Below are positions 1-8,043 of a stretch of 32,437 bases of DNA, one piece after another (the first letter of the stretch is position 1; each line of letters begins with the position of its first letter). Source of the stretch: CAYNNP01 sp964398215 (GTDB taxonomy: Bacteria; Planctomycetota; Planctomycetia; Pirellulales; Pirellulaceae); assembly GCA_964398215.1 (NCBI GenBank), contig CAYNNP010000045.1, positions 1-32,437 of the forward strand, written 5' to 3'. A program made the translations under genes and the position numbers. The notes below the pieces were generated by a model. The model saw nothing but the letters and a program-made list of their open reading frames with translations, made no database searches and was not told where the DNA came from.

Positions 1-7
1 TTCGGTC

Positions 8-36
8 GGGCTACGTCGCTCGGAGATCGACGGCCA
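8..36. repeat. Possible REP-like palindrome at window edge
   Basis: A short imperfect palindrome, with CGTCG and CGACG arms around a CTCGGAGAT centre, lies just downstream of the PQQ-protein stop codon. No clear reading frame continues through it. It resembles the short palindromic intergenic repeats elsewhere in this window, but no second copy is visible here, so membership of a family is a guess. Confidence 0.3.
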
Positions 37-67
37 CTTTAAAGTAACCATCCTTGACCAGCTGCAA

Positions 68-1495
68 TCAATCGTTTGGTTTTGGAACAACGTTGAGTTT
101 AAAGCAGGCGATTTCGTTTTCGTTTCGAACCACTAAATGACCGTCGAAATACGCAGGATGGCCTAGACATTTGCCTTCTATTGCTGGGAACTTGGCAGCT
201 TCGACGAAACGCTGCGAGTCGACGGTTTGAACGACTAGGTCACCCGACTTCGATAGCGTCAAAATGTGACCTGAGCTTGGGAACAACAACGACTGGCCGC
301 CCGATCTGCCGCCTTTCCATTTTTGGATTCCCGTTTTCAATTCCACACCCACGTTGATGCGATCTTCGACTGAGTACAGAAATCCGTCGTGGATAAAGAC
401 TCCGTGCAAGTAGCATTGAAAGTCGTTGCTATGCCACGCTTGCTTGGTGGTCCAATTTGATTCGCTTTTGGTGACAACCACTCTTTCAAATCCCAGGTCC
501 AGGCCCGTCAGCAGAAGGAAACTGTTGTCGCTCAAGACGCAGGGTTCCAAATAACGTGCGGAGTTGTCCGAGTCAGACAAGTACGTCCATAGCTCTTGGC
601 CAGTGTTTGGATCAAACGATTCAACTCCGACATCGGACGCAAACAGCAGTTGAGACTGTCCTGCAAATTCAGCCATGATTGGTGATGAATTCGACATCAG
701 CCCTTTGCCGCTTTGCCAATTCAGGTCGCCCGTTTCCAAGTTCAGCGAGCAAACGCCACCGTTTTTGCATCGGGGCACAAAAACGACAACACCATCATCT
801 GTTAGCAGCGGCGACGAGCAAACGCCTTCACGCGGAACGACACCACCAAGTTTTTCGGCAATGTTAACAGTCCAGATCACGTCTCCGTTTTCGGCATTCA
901 AAGCGTTGACGATTCCCGTCGCGCCGACCGTGACGACGGTTTTGCCATCGGTTGTTGGCGTAGCCCTAGGACCCACGCCATTTTCGCCATCGGGCATACG
1001 TGCCTTGTTACCGTGGCTCCAGATTTCTTTTCCAGTCGCTCTGTCCAAGCAAAAAACTGTTTCATCGGGGCCACGCTGTTCGTGCCCAAAAATTCGGTTG
1101 CCGGAAATTGCCACAGACGACCACCCTTCACCAGAAGGCTTTCGCCAAAGTTCGACGGGCGGGTTAGTGCTCCAGTCTGCGTTTAGCTTTTGATCGGGAA
1201 CCACACCGGTGCGAAAGGGACCACGAAAACCGACCCAGCCTTGGTTTGAGGTCGTTGTGATCAATTGTTGTGTTGCCTGTTCATCCAGAGCATCCAATAC
1301 GTCTTCGTTGACGGTGATTTGCGGGCCCGTTTGTGCCTGCAATAGATCCGGCGAAATATTCGGCACCCCAGAAGATGAACCTGAACCCTTGAACAACCAA
1401 ATGCCGCCGCCAACCGCCGTAACGATCATCAAGGCAAAGACCGCGAAGATTTTGATCCCAAGGTTGCTTTTCGGTTGGCTAGATTTGTCAGTCAC
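68..1495 (-). CDS. Membrane-anchored PQQ-like beta-propeller protein
   Basis: A 475-residue protein with a short basic N-terminus, one hydrophobic segment at about residues 13-35, then a long extracytoplasmic domain. The domain has repeated blades of the PQQ/quinoprotein type, visible as recurring patterns such as CLDRATGKEIW, ALNAENGDVIW, SLNLETGDLNW and SFDPNTGQELW. These match the PQQ-like beta-propeller superfamily that includes BamB and the quinoprotein dehydrogenases. No catalytic dehydrogenase residues can be assigned, so enzyme activity is not claimed. Such proteins are abundant in planctomycetes and usually unassigned. It is the last gene of the minus-strand group that begins with the sulfatase at 7668, and 113 bases separate it from the DUF1552 gene upstream. 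The fold call is firm and the function is unknown. Confidence 0.85.
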   Translation of the reverse strand: MTDKSSQPKSNLGIKIFAVFALMIVTAVGGGIWLFKGSGSSSGVPNISPDLLQAQTGPQITVNEDVLDALDEQATQQLITTTSNQGWVGFRGPFRTGVVPDQKLNADWSTNPPVELWRKPSGEGWSSVAISGNRIFGHEQRGPDETVFCLDRATGKEIWSHGNKARMPDGENGVGPRATPTTDGKTVVTVGATGIVNALNAENGDVIWTVNIAEKLGGVVPREGVCSSPLLTDDGVVVFVPRCKNGGVCSLNLETGDLNWQSGKGLMSNSSPIMAEFAGQSQLLFASDVGVESFDPNTGQELWTYLSDSDNSARYLEPCVLSDNSFLLLTGLDLGFERVVVTKSESNWTTKQAWHSNDFQCYLHGVFIHDGFLYSVEDRINVGVELKTGIQKWKGGRSGGQSLLFPSSGHILTLSKSGDLVVQTVDSQRFVEAAKFPAIEGKCLGHPAYFDGHLVVRNENEIACFKLNVVPKPND

Positions 1496-1608
1496 TTTAC
1501 TTCACTTATGGAATGGTTGCGGAAGAACTACCAGTGAGTAGTAGATAGTAGCGTTCATGGTTCTGGCAACGATCTTGCAGCGTTGCATCGAATCATCATT
1601 GCGACTGC

Positions 1609-2895
1609 TTACGCTTCAAACAACTCGTCGATCACTCCGGTTGCGTCGCCGAAGGTATCGGCATTGACGCCGCTGCCGCGCAACGTCGACAGCCAGAGAT
1701 TGCACAGCGGAGTCTTTTCTTCTTTCATGACAAGATGGCGTCCTTGTTTAAAACCAGCTCCACCTCCCGCTATCAACGTTGGGCAGTTGTTCAAACTGTG
1801 CTTGCTGCGCAAATTGCTACCGAACGTCAGGGCCACGTTGTCCAACAAGGACGATCCGTCAGCTTCCTTGGTCGCTTTTAGTTTGTCCATCAAACCAGCG
1901 ACAAGTTTGGCGTGGGCTTGGTCGCGGAGAATCGAATCTTTGGTTCGCTCCGTGCCAGCATAGTGGCTTAGGTTGTGGGCGGAAAAGCTTGAGCCAATAC
2001 TGGCGCAAAAACTGTCCGACGGTAATCGATATGTAAACACGCGCGTGGCGTCGACCTGCATCGCGGCAACCATCAGATCATAGACGGCTTGAACAGCTGG
2101 CGCGCCTTCCAAACTTTCACCGGGCTCTTTGACAGGATTGGCTGGTTTCTTTTTTGGTACGTTCAGCCAACTCTCTTCTTTGGAGATCCGTGTTTCGATG
2201 TCGCGGATCGATTCGAAATACTCATCCAGCTTGTCGATGTCGGTCTTCGTCAAGCCTCGTTTGACCGATCGTGCGTCGGAAAGAACCGTGTCGAGCGCTG
2301 ATCTCTCTTCGGCCAGCATCGCCTGTCGCTGCTCCAACGGCACTCCATCGCCAGAAAACAGTTTGTGGTACAGGGCAACCGGATTTTTCAGACCCAGGAT
2401 CGGTTTTCCGTTTTGATTCCATGAAATGGAACCGCTGCCGTGTCCAAGCAGATCGCTTCCATCGATGTGCAGAGACGTGTAACGGGTTTCATTGCCAAAC
2501 TGCGATGCTGCGACTTGATCCACCGAAATGGTGTTGTGAAAATTTCGGCCCGGAATAGCGAAGCGGTCAGCCCCGGTCAGCCAAAATGTTGACCCGGAGT
2601 GGCCATCGCGCGAGTTGGCGTGTTCGAGGTGTTGCAGAATGCTGAAGTCTTGTTTGTGGCGGGCCAGTGGAGTCAGGCACTCGGGAAGTTTGTAGTCGTA
2701 TCCCGTATCATCCTTGTCCGGATACCATGCGCTTGCGGTCACTCCAAAACCAGTTCCCAGAAAGATCATGCGTTTCGGCGGCGCGGTCACTGGCGCAGCC
2801 GATGCAAAACGTCGGAAACCGAACGATTCCAGAAACGGTAGTGCGATGACCGCCGTGCTGCTGCGCAAAAAATGTCGACGTGAATTGGATGTCAT
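1609..2895 (-). CDS. DUF1552 family protein, Tat-exported
   Basis: A 428-residue protein starting MTSNSRRHFLRSSTAVIALP, a clear twin-arginine signal (SRRHFLR followed by a hydrophobic stretch). The body matches DUF1552, a family common in planctomycetes: it has the early segment PKRMIFLGTGFGV and later features such as QDFSILQHLEHANSRDGHSG, STFWLTGAD and TFGSNLRSKHSLNNCPTLIAGG. The biochemical role is not established. DUF1552 genes are often found beside DUF1592/DUF1588 cytochrome-like genes, and here the partner lies upstream at 3575-6223 with a RAYT element between them. The frame stays open to 2961, but that longer start would translate the REP sequence at 2908-2933, and the Tat signal begins at 2895. 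The shorter start is therefore preferred. Confidence 0.9.
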   Translation of the reverse strand: MTSNSRRHFLRSSTAVIALPFLESFGFRRFASAAPVTAPPKRMIFLGTGFGVTASAWYPDKDDTGYDYKLPECLTPLARHKQDFSILQHLEHANSRDGHSGSTFWLTGADRFAIPGRNFHNTISVDQVAASQFGNETRYTSLHIDGSDLLGHGSGSISWNQNGKPILGLKNPVALYHKLFSGDGVPLEQRQAMLAEERSALDTVLSDARSVKRGLTKTDIDKLDEYFESIRDIETRISKEESWLNVPKKKPANPVKEPGESLEGAPAVQAVYDLMVAAMQVDATRVFTYRLPSDSFCASIGSSFSAHNLSHYAGTERTKDSILRDQAHAKLVAGLMDKLKATKEADGSSLLDNVALTFGSNLRSKHSLNNCPTLIAGGGAGFKQGRHLVMKEEKTPLCNLWLSTLRGSGVNADTFGDATGVIDELFEA

Positions 2896-2907
2896 GGTCT
2901 TGCCTAA

Positions 2908-2933
2908 TGAGCCGACGGCGCTAGCCGCGGGCC
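2908..2933 (-). repeat. REP element, left of RAYT
   Basis: A 26-base GC-rich repeat beginning TGAGCCGACGGCG with a central GCGCTAGC core. Its exact reverse complement lies at 3516-3541 on the other side of the transposase gene. It overlaps the 5' extension of the DUF1552 reading frame, which helps reject the longer start. Confidence 0.85.
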
Positions 2934-2974
2934 TTATCGGAATTGGCGTCGTTCTGTTCAATGCCCGATGCTAG

Positions 2975-3463
2975 TTAGTTCGGTTCAGAAAAATTGCGTT
3001 CTTTTCGGTCCTGTACTTCGGTAACATAGATCACAACTGCTTCAACATCGTCGTCGGCATCAAGGATTTCACAATCACCGCCTTTCGTCCATGTGCGTTT
3101 GGCATGGAGAGGCTGATCCTGCCGACGCAATGCGCCAGTACAGTTTGCCTTCAATTGATCGCGAACCTTTTTCGCTGAATCATTCGCTGCTACGACGACA
3201 TGAACATGATTTGTACGGGCGCTAACGGCAAACAAATGCCAACCGCGATGATCACAATGTTTCTGACAAGCTTGTTCGACGGTTGCACGATCGTGGGGCT
3301 CCAGCAGAACGGACTCGCCTTTCATTTGCTTGCGACACCATTGCGCCAACAATGGTCGGGGAAGCTGCTCTCCACCTTTGCGTTTGCGCCAACCACGGAC
3401 ATCACCTGGCATCCAGGTGCCGTATGTTGTCCAGGTGATGAAGATGTTGATGGTGTCGTTCAT
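2975..3463 (-). CDS. REP-associated tyrosine transposase (RAYT, Y1_Tnp)
   Basis: A 162-residue protein of the IS200/IS605-related TnpA-REP type. It opens with NIFITWTTYGTWMPGD, a typical N-terminus of this family. The HUH metal-binding motif is seen as NHVHVVV, and a candidate catalytic tyrosine occurs near the C-terminus in VVIYVTEVQD. The length fits single-domain RAYT proteins. Family enzymes cut and join single-stranded DNA at REP hairpins and are usually domesticated single-copy genes. The gene is bracketed by a perfect inverted pair of 26-base REPs (2908-2933, 3516-3541), the expected substrate arrangement. It lies between the DUF1592 and DUF1552 genes on the same strand and may be carried along in their transcript. 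Whether it is active cannot be told from sequence. Confidence 0.85.
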   Translation of the reverse strand: MNDTINIFITWTTYGTWMPGDVRGWRKRKGGEQLPRPLLAQWCRKQMKGESVLLEPHDRATVEQACQKHCDHRGWHLFAVSARTNHVHVVVAANDSAKKVRDQLKANCTGALRRQDQPLHAKRTWTKGGDCEILDADDDVEAVVIYVTEVQDRKERNFSEPN

Positions 3464-3515
3464 GTTCGTCTGGGTCGAACTTGGTAGTGTCCGGTTTTGT
3501 TGTGTTGCGGTGTTG

Positions 3516-3541
3516 GGCCCGCGGCTAGCGCCGTCGGCTCA
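3516..3541 (+). repeat. Inverted REP element, right of RAYT
   Basis: Exact 26-base reverse complement of 2908-2933, containing CGGCTAGCGCCGTCGGCTCA. It sits about 50 bases upstream of the RAYT start and just after the end of the DUF1592 gene. Together the two copies form a REP/inverted-REP pair around the transposase. Confidence 0.85.
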
Positions 3542-3574
3542 CTTGGCATTCATTGTATTCTGTCGCCGTCAGGT

Positions 3575-6223
3575 TTACTTTGTGTGAAATGCTTTTGATT
3601 GGACGAGGGCGTGAATAAAGGCAGACAATGTGTTGCCATTGTCTGCGGCTTGTGATGTCAGTTTTGTTGCAAGGTTGTGGTCAGAAATTCCATAAGGCCG
3701 GCCAAGGGCGTAAGCGATCAGGTTTTCGGAGAAACCACGAGCGAAAGCGTCTTCGTAGTTAGCCAGAATGCTTTCTCGAAGTTCGTGGTAGCTGCCAAAC
3801 TGTTCGCCTCTCGGTAACTCGCCAGTGGGGGCAATCGTGAATTGCTTCACTTTCGGTGCCGACTTTCTCTTACGTTTTCCACTCGCTGATCCCGGAATCG
3901 CAACTTCCTCCACATCCCGCCAAAGTCCAGTGGCGTTGAAATTCTCGAGGCCATAGCCGATGGGATCGATTTTGCGGTGGCACGATGCACATTGCGGTTC
4001 GGCTTGGTGGCGTTTTTGCAAATCACGGATTGATAGAACAGCGTCCCCGTGCTCCAACATCGGAATGTTGGGTGGCGCTGGCGGCGGCGGGTCGTTCAGC
4101 AAATGTCGCAACACCCACGCCCCACGCTCAACGGGGGAAGACCGCTGTCCGTCTGATCCCATGATGTGAATCGCAGCTGTCCCGAGCAGTCCACCTCGCG
4201 GTGAACCAGCGGGAAGCGAAACTTTTTGAAACTCGGATCCGTTGCCTTGTGACTGACGTGAACCGAACTCGCTAGTCTCGGCACCCGCGGCTGCAGAGAG
4301 GCCGTAAAATTCTGACAGGACGTCATTCACGATAACGAAATCGGACTTTAACAAAGTACTGAGCGGTAGATCGGAATCCATGATGTACCGGATCGTCTCG
4401 TAAACTTCCTGGCGTGCGCTCCGACGCACTGATTCGTCGAACTCGGGGTACTCGATCGCACTGAAATCGAACATGTCGATTCGTTTCATGTCCAACCACT
4501 GGTGAGCAAAACCGCTGATGAAACGATCCGAACGCGGGTCTTGCAGCAGACGCTTGGTCTGAGCCTCGAGAATTTCGGGGTCAGACAGGCTGCCGTTATT
4601 CGCCGCTGACATCAGCTTTTCATCTGGAGGCGAACTCCAAAGAAAATAAGCGAGGCGAATCGCCAGTTCCCGGTTGGACAACGTTCGTGATCCGCCTGCG
4701 TTAGTATTGTCGCCCGCGACTAGCTCTCCGGATTCCAGCAGATACACAAAACTAGGTGACGACAAAACCAGTGCAAGGCTCTTGATCATGGCTTGGTTGG
4801 AGTCATCACCGAAAGCACGACGATTCAAGTAATATTGGACCAGTTTGTTGACGTAATCGGGATCAGGAGCCTTGTTTCGGAAAGCTCTGGTTGCGAAGCG
4901 AGTAATAACGTTCCGCGCGTATTGCTGATCCGACGTTGCCTCTGCTTGCTTCAGCATGTTCGGTAACTGTTGCAGTTTTTCATCGAAGTACGGCCCGTCG
5001 ACTTCAACGTAATCCACCCACACTGCCGGTAGGCTACCGATGCCATTCTTTGCCTTCTGCGCGATGTCCAGTTTGTATCGCCAGGGTTCTTCGTAGTGGC
5101 GCTGCCTGACGCGAAAGGCACCTTTTACACCGACGGGGTTTTGCAATTCCAGCTCAATGAGTTGTGGATTCTTGATCGTTCCCGTCACCCGAGCGAGACC
5201 TTGCAGATTGGTAAACTCGTTCTTACCAGATTGGAACTGAACCTGGACGTACCGATGTTGATCTTTTGCGTCGTCATAGCTGGCGGCTTTGATTCGCAAT
5301 TTGTAAGTGCCGCCTGGATACCACGTCTTTACCTGCAGCCGAGGCATCTGTTTGACTGGCCCATTTTTTCGCCCCGGTAACAGGATCGTTCCCGTTTTGC
5401 TTTCGGGCCGATCAAAGAAATAGTTGTCATAGACGGCCATCGAGTATTCGTTCTTATCAACAATGTTCTTTGCCTGTTCGGGATGCTCGAACCCAAATTC
5501 CTCTGCCGTTTTTTTATCCTGCGCCAGAAAAGCCTTAGCCCGCTTGAACGCTTCTCGTTTTTCTTTCGCCCGTTCCATGTACGCCGCGGGAATCGTTTCG
5601 CCTTCGAAACGCACTGTCTTGGGCTTCGGTCTGCCTTTCGGACTTAACACGTACTCCAGCGCCTTAGTCGCGGTCGCGCGGTATTGTTCAAACTGGTCAC
5701 TGGAAAAGAAAAGCGAGCCGCCGGACGTATCAAACCCTCCGGTCGCATCATCGTCGGGCAAAGTCGAAACATCCGCGCGAAAACCAAGCAGCGACTCCAA
5801 AGTGTTTTGATACTCCCGTCGATTCATCCGCCGCAACGTAATTTCGCCACCACTATCACCAAGAATGTTTCTCGCAAGAACCATTTGTTCCGAAAGCACT
5901 TTAAGAAACGCTGCTTTCTCGCCGTCTGGTATCTGCGTCGCATCCTCGGGCGGCATTTCCTTGGAATTCAACGCCGCAAGAATGTTGTCCCAATGTTCCG
6001 CCGTTGACGCATCCTTGCTGATTTCAAACGACAGATGCACAAGATCCAGCTTGCCCTCTTGATTCTCTGCGTCGTGACACTCGAAGCAGTACTTTTTAAA
6101 GATTGCAATGTGCTGTTGCGGCATCGCGGCCTTGATAGATGGACGCGTTTGCTGTGCTGTTGAAACATTGCAACACAACGCGAACACAATCAGGGCAAGC
6201 GATAATCTTGTTGAGTGATTCAT
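3575..6223 (-). CDS. DUF1592/DUF1588-type planctomycete cytochrome-like protein
   Basis: An 882-residue secreted protein with a signal peptide ending near residue 23 (ALCCNVSTA). A first haem-like motif CFECH lies at residues 46-50 (PSCyt1-type domain). The DUF1587 region begins near RRMNRREYQNTLESLLGF (about 131). A carbohydrate-binding-like middle region is followed by DUF1595 and DUF1592 segments (for example ELAIRLAYFLWSSPPD) and a DUF1588 segment with GLLGTAAIHIMGSDGQRSSP. A second CASCH motif at 745-749 lies in a conserved stretch ending GLENFNATGLWRD, and a DUF1585 segment closes the protein. This is the classic multidomain order of the family. Haem c attachment is predicted from the two CxxCH motifs, but substrate and redox partner are unknown. 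It begins 14 bases after the sulfatase stop, which suggests co-transcription and a possible role in handling sulfated polymers. Confidence 0.92.
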   Translation of the reverse strand: MNHSTRLSLALIVFALCCNVSTAQQTRPSIKAAMPQQHIAIFKKYCFECHDAENQEGKLDLVHLSFEISKDASTAEHWDNILAALNSKEMPPEDATQIPDGEKAAFLKVLSEQMVLARNILGDSGGEITLRRMNRREYQNTLESLLGFRADVSTLPDDDATGGFDTSGGSLFFSSDQFEQYRATATKALEYVLSPKGRPKPKTVRFEGETIPAAYMERAKEKREAFKRAKAFLAQDKKTAEEFGFEHPEQAKNIVDKNEYSMAVYDNYFFDRPESKTGTILLPGRKNGPVKQMPRLQVKTWYPGGTYKLRIKAASYDDAKDQHRYVQVQFQSGKNEFTNLQGLARVTGTIKNPQLIELELQNPVGVKGAFRVRQRHYEEPWRYKLDIAQKAKNGIGSLPAVWVDYVEVDGPYFDEKLQQLPNMLKQAEATSDQQYARNVITRFATRAFRNKAPDPDYVNKLVQYYLNRRAFGDDSNQAMIKSLALVLSSPSFVYLLESGELVAGDNTNAGGSRTLSNRELAIRLAYFLWSSPPDEKLMSAANNGSLSDPEILEAQTKRLLQDPRSDRFISGFAHQWLDMKRIDMFDFSAIEYPEFDESVRRSARQEVYETIRYIMDSDLPLSTLLKSDFVIVNDVLSEFYGLSAAAGAETSEFGSRQSQGNGSEFQKVSLPAGSPRGGLLGTAAIHIMGSDGQRSSPVERGAWVLRHLLNDPPPPAPPNIPMLEHGDAVLSIRDLQKRHQAEPQCASCHRKIDPIGYGLENFNATGLWRDVEEVAIPGSASGKRKRKSAPKVKQFTIAPTGELPRGEQFGSYHELRESILANYEDAFARGFSENLIAYALGRPYGISDHNLATKLTSQAADNGNTLSAFIHALVQSKAFHTK

Positions 6224-6237
6224 AACTTATGCCAATT

Positions 6238-7668
6238 TCATTTGGTCGTCCGTGGCTCGCTGAGCCATTGGGTGATTTCGGCACTCATCGAAGTGACCAG
6301 ATCAGGATGGTCGGCCATCACGTTTTGTTTTTCGTTTGGATCCGCTTCGATGTCAAACAACTCCACTGGCTTTCCGCCCAACGCAAGCAACTTCCACTTT
6401 CCGCGCCTCGCAACTTCGGTCGCGAACGGTTTTGGTTTTGGATAATGGCGTTGTAACTTCTTATACAAATTCAATTGCCAGAACACAGTTCCCCTCGCCT
6501 CGTCGCTGGGCGGATCCCCACCCTTCAAATGCGGCAACAAACTCAATCCATCAATGGGTAGTTTGCTCGACAGTTCGACTCCGGCCGCGTCGCAAAACGT
6601 GGGCAGCAGATCGTTGGTATGGCCAAATGCCTCGGACGTTTGACCAGCCGGAATCGCTGCCGGCCAACGCGCAAGCATCGGTACGCGAATTCCACCGTCA
6701 TGCAAGTCGGTCTTGCCGCCTTTGAGATCGTGGATGAAACCTTCGTAGGCCGCACCATTGTCGCTTGTGAACAGGACGAGGGTATTGTCAGCGATTTTCA
6801 GTTCATCGAGCTTCTTAAGGATTTCGCCAACTTTGGCGTCCATGTGCTGCACCATCGAACGGAATCGATGCTGATCGTCGCTGATGTCGTCGGCAGTCGT
6901 TGCCGACCAATGCGGTTCTGGAGCCGGCTCGTAGGGTTTGTGCGGAACGAGCCACCACATGTTGATAAAGAACGGCTTCTCTTGGGCTGAGAACTTTTCG
7001 ATCATCTCAACCGCAAAGTCGCCATTTGCATCGGTGAAGTGCTTGGGATAGTACGGATCATCGTCGCTGATACGCTGGTCATTGCGAAGCAGGACGGTTC
7101 CTCCTTTGCGGAAAAGTGTTCGCTCTCGACCCATCTTGCTGCGAATTGGTTGCTGTTCAACCTGCGTCTGATAAAAGTCGAACCCGTGCTGGCGCGGGCC
7201 GGGCTGATTCGTCATCCGCGTTCCCATTTCGTCGACATGCAGTCCGCCCAGATGCCACTTGCCGACATGCGCTGTGTTGTAACCAGCGTCCTTCAGGAGT
7301 TCGGCCACGGTCGTCGCCGATTCGGGCAACCATTGATTCCGATCATTGAAATGTTTCGTGATTCCGAATCGTAGCGGATAACGACCAGTCAGTACCGAAG
7401 CCCGCGTCGGAGAACACACCGCCGAACCAGCGTAGAACCGATTGCACCTCAACCCTTCGGTTGCAAGCCGATCGATGTTTGGCGTCTTGACTGCCGGACT
7501 TCCAAAGCAGGAGAGGTCTCCATAACCAAGATCGTCGGCAAGCAGCAGGATGATGTTCGGGCGTTCGTCCGCACGGGCATCGTCGTTGGCACAGTTCCAA
7601 AAAGAAAAGCCCGCTACGGCAATCAATACCGTCAAGAAGGATCGTCTGAAATTCGTGTCTGCAAGCAT
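6238..7668 (-). CDS. Arylsulfatase A-type sulfatase, exported
   Basis: A 476-residue sulfatase with an N-terminal export signal (hydrophobic stretch about residues 10-26). The metal-binding start is LLLADDLGYGDL (Asp45, Asp46). The formylglycine signature CSPTRASVLTGR begins at Cys85, the residue converted by the maturation enzyme. Further family blocks are AHVGKWHLGG, VPHKPYEP, TSDNGAAYEG and GGIRVPMLARWP. All expected catalytic elements are present and the length is usual, so the enzyme should hydrolyse sulfate esters outside the cytoplasm, probably on algal polysaccharides as is common in marine planctomycetes. The substrate cannot be named. It is the first gene of the minus-strand cluster, reading away from the divergent EF-hand gene, and its stop is 14 bases before the DUF1592 gene. 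Confidence 0.93.
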   Translation of the reverse strand: MLADTNFRRSFLTVLIAVAGFSFWNCANDDARADERPNIILLLADDLGYGDLSCFGSPAVKTPNIDRLATEGLRCNRFYAGSAVCSPTRASVLTGRYPLRFGITKHFNDRNQWLPESATTVAELLKDAGYNTAHVGKWHLGGLHVDEMGTRMTNQPGPRQHGFDFYQTQVEQQPIRSKMGRERTLFRKGGTVLLRNDQRISDDDPYYPKHFTDANGDFAVEMIEKFSAQEKPFFINMWWLVPHKPYEPAPEPHWSATTADDISDDQHRFRSMVQHMDAKVGEILKKLDELKIADNTLVLFTSDNGAAYEGFIHDLKGGKTDLHDGGIRVPMLARWPAAIPAGQTSEAFGHTNDLLPTFCDAAGVELSSKLPIDGLSLLPHLKGGDPPSDEARGTVFWQLNLYKKLQRHYPKPKPFATEVARRGKWKLLALGGKPVELFDIEADPNEKQNVMADHPDLVTSMSAEITQWLSEPRTTK

Positions 7669-8043
7669 GGTTGATAGAGGCTTTCTTTATAGAAGGGATT
7701 GTTGGTAACTGTTCTGCTGTTCAGTTCAAACGTGATATCTTACACACTGGCACACAACTTGTTTGTGACGGGATTACTTGCGAGCCGACCGCAAAAAAGT
7801 CATCGGTCACGCTCCACACCCTGCCATGTGTTCCCCACTTCATTCTTCTTTCGTGTGATTCGTATATTTCGTGGTTAAAAGCCCCATCTAATCCATCGCA
7901 TCTGCGAACAGTATACGATTCACGCATACAAAAACGCGAGCGCACAACTGATTTTTAAATTCTTAGCTTGAACGACCGTTGAACTTCAAAAAATTCCGCT
8001 AACCTATTACTTCGCTTTCATATCGCATACTGGGCACTTGCAA
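7669..8043. promoter_or_regulatory. Divergent intergenic region with a half repeat
   Basis: This 375-base gap separates the minus-strand sulfatase from the plus-strand EF-hand gene, so it should carry both promoters. No convincing promoter boxes were identified. Its one recognisable element is a partial copy, at 7839-7880, of the repeat also found at 10270-10311. Small open frames here have no family features and were not called. Confidence 0.4.
7839..7880 (+). repeat. Half copy of the TTCGTG palindromic repeat
   Basis: Forty-two bases that differ from 10270-10311 at one position (CGTATATTTC against CGTGTATTTC). The left inverted arm of the full element is missing here, so this is a one-sided, probably decayed copy. 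Confidence 0.8.

Noticed and set aside
675..1193. A 172-residue open frame on the plus strand
   Set aside because: Antisense to the PQQ-like protein, rich in Ser and Pro, with no domain.
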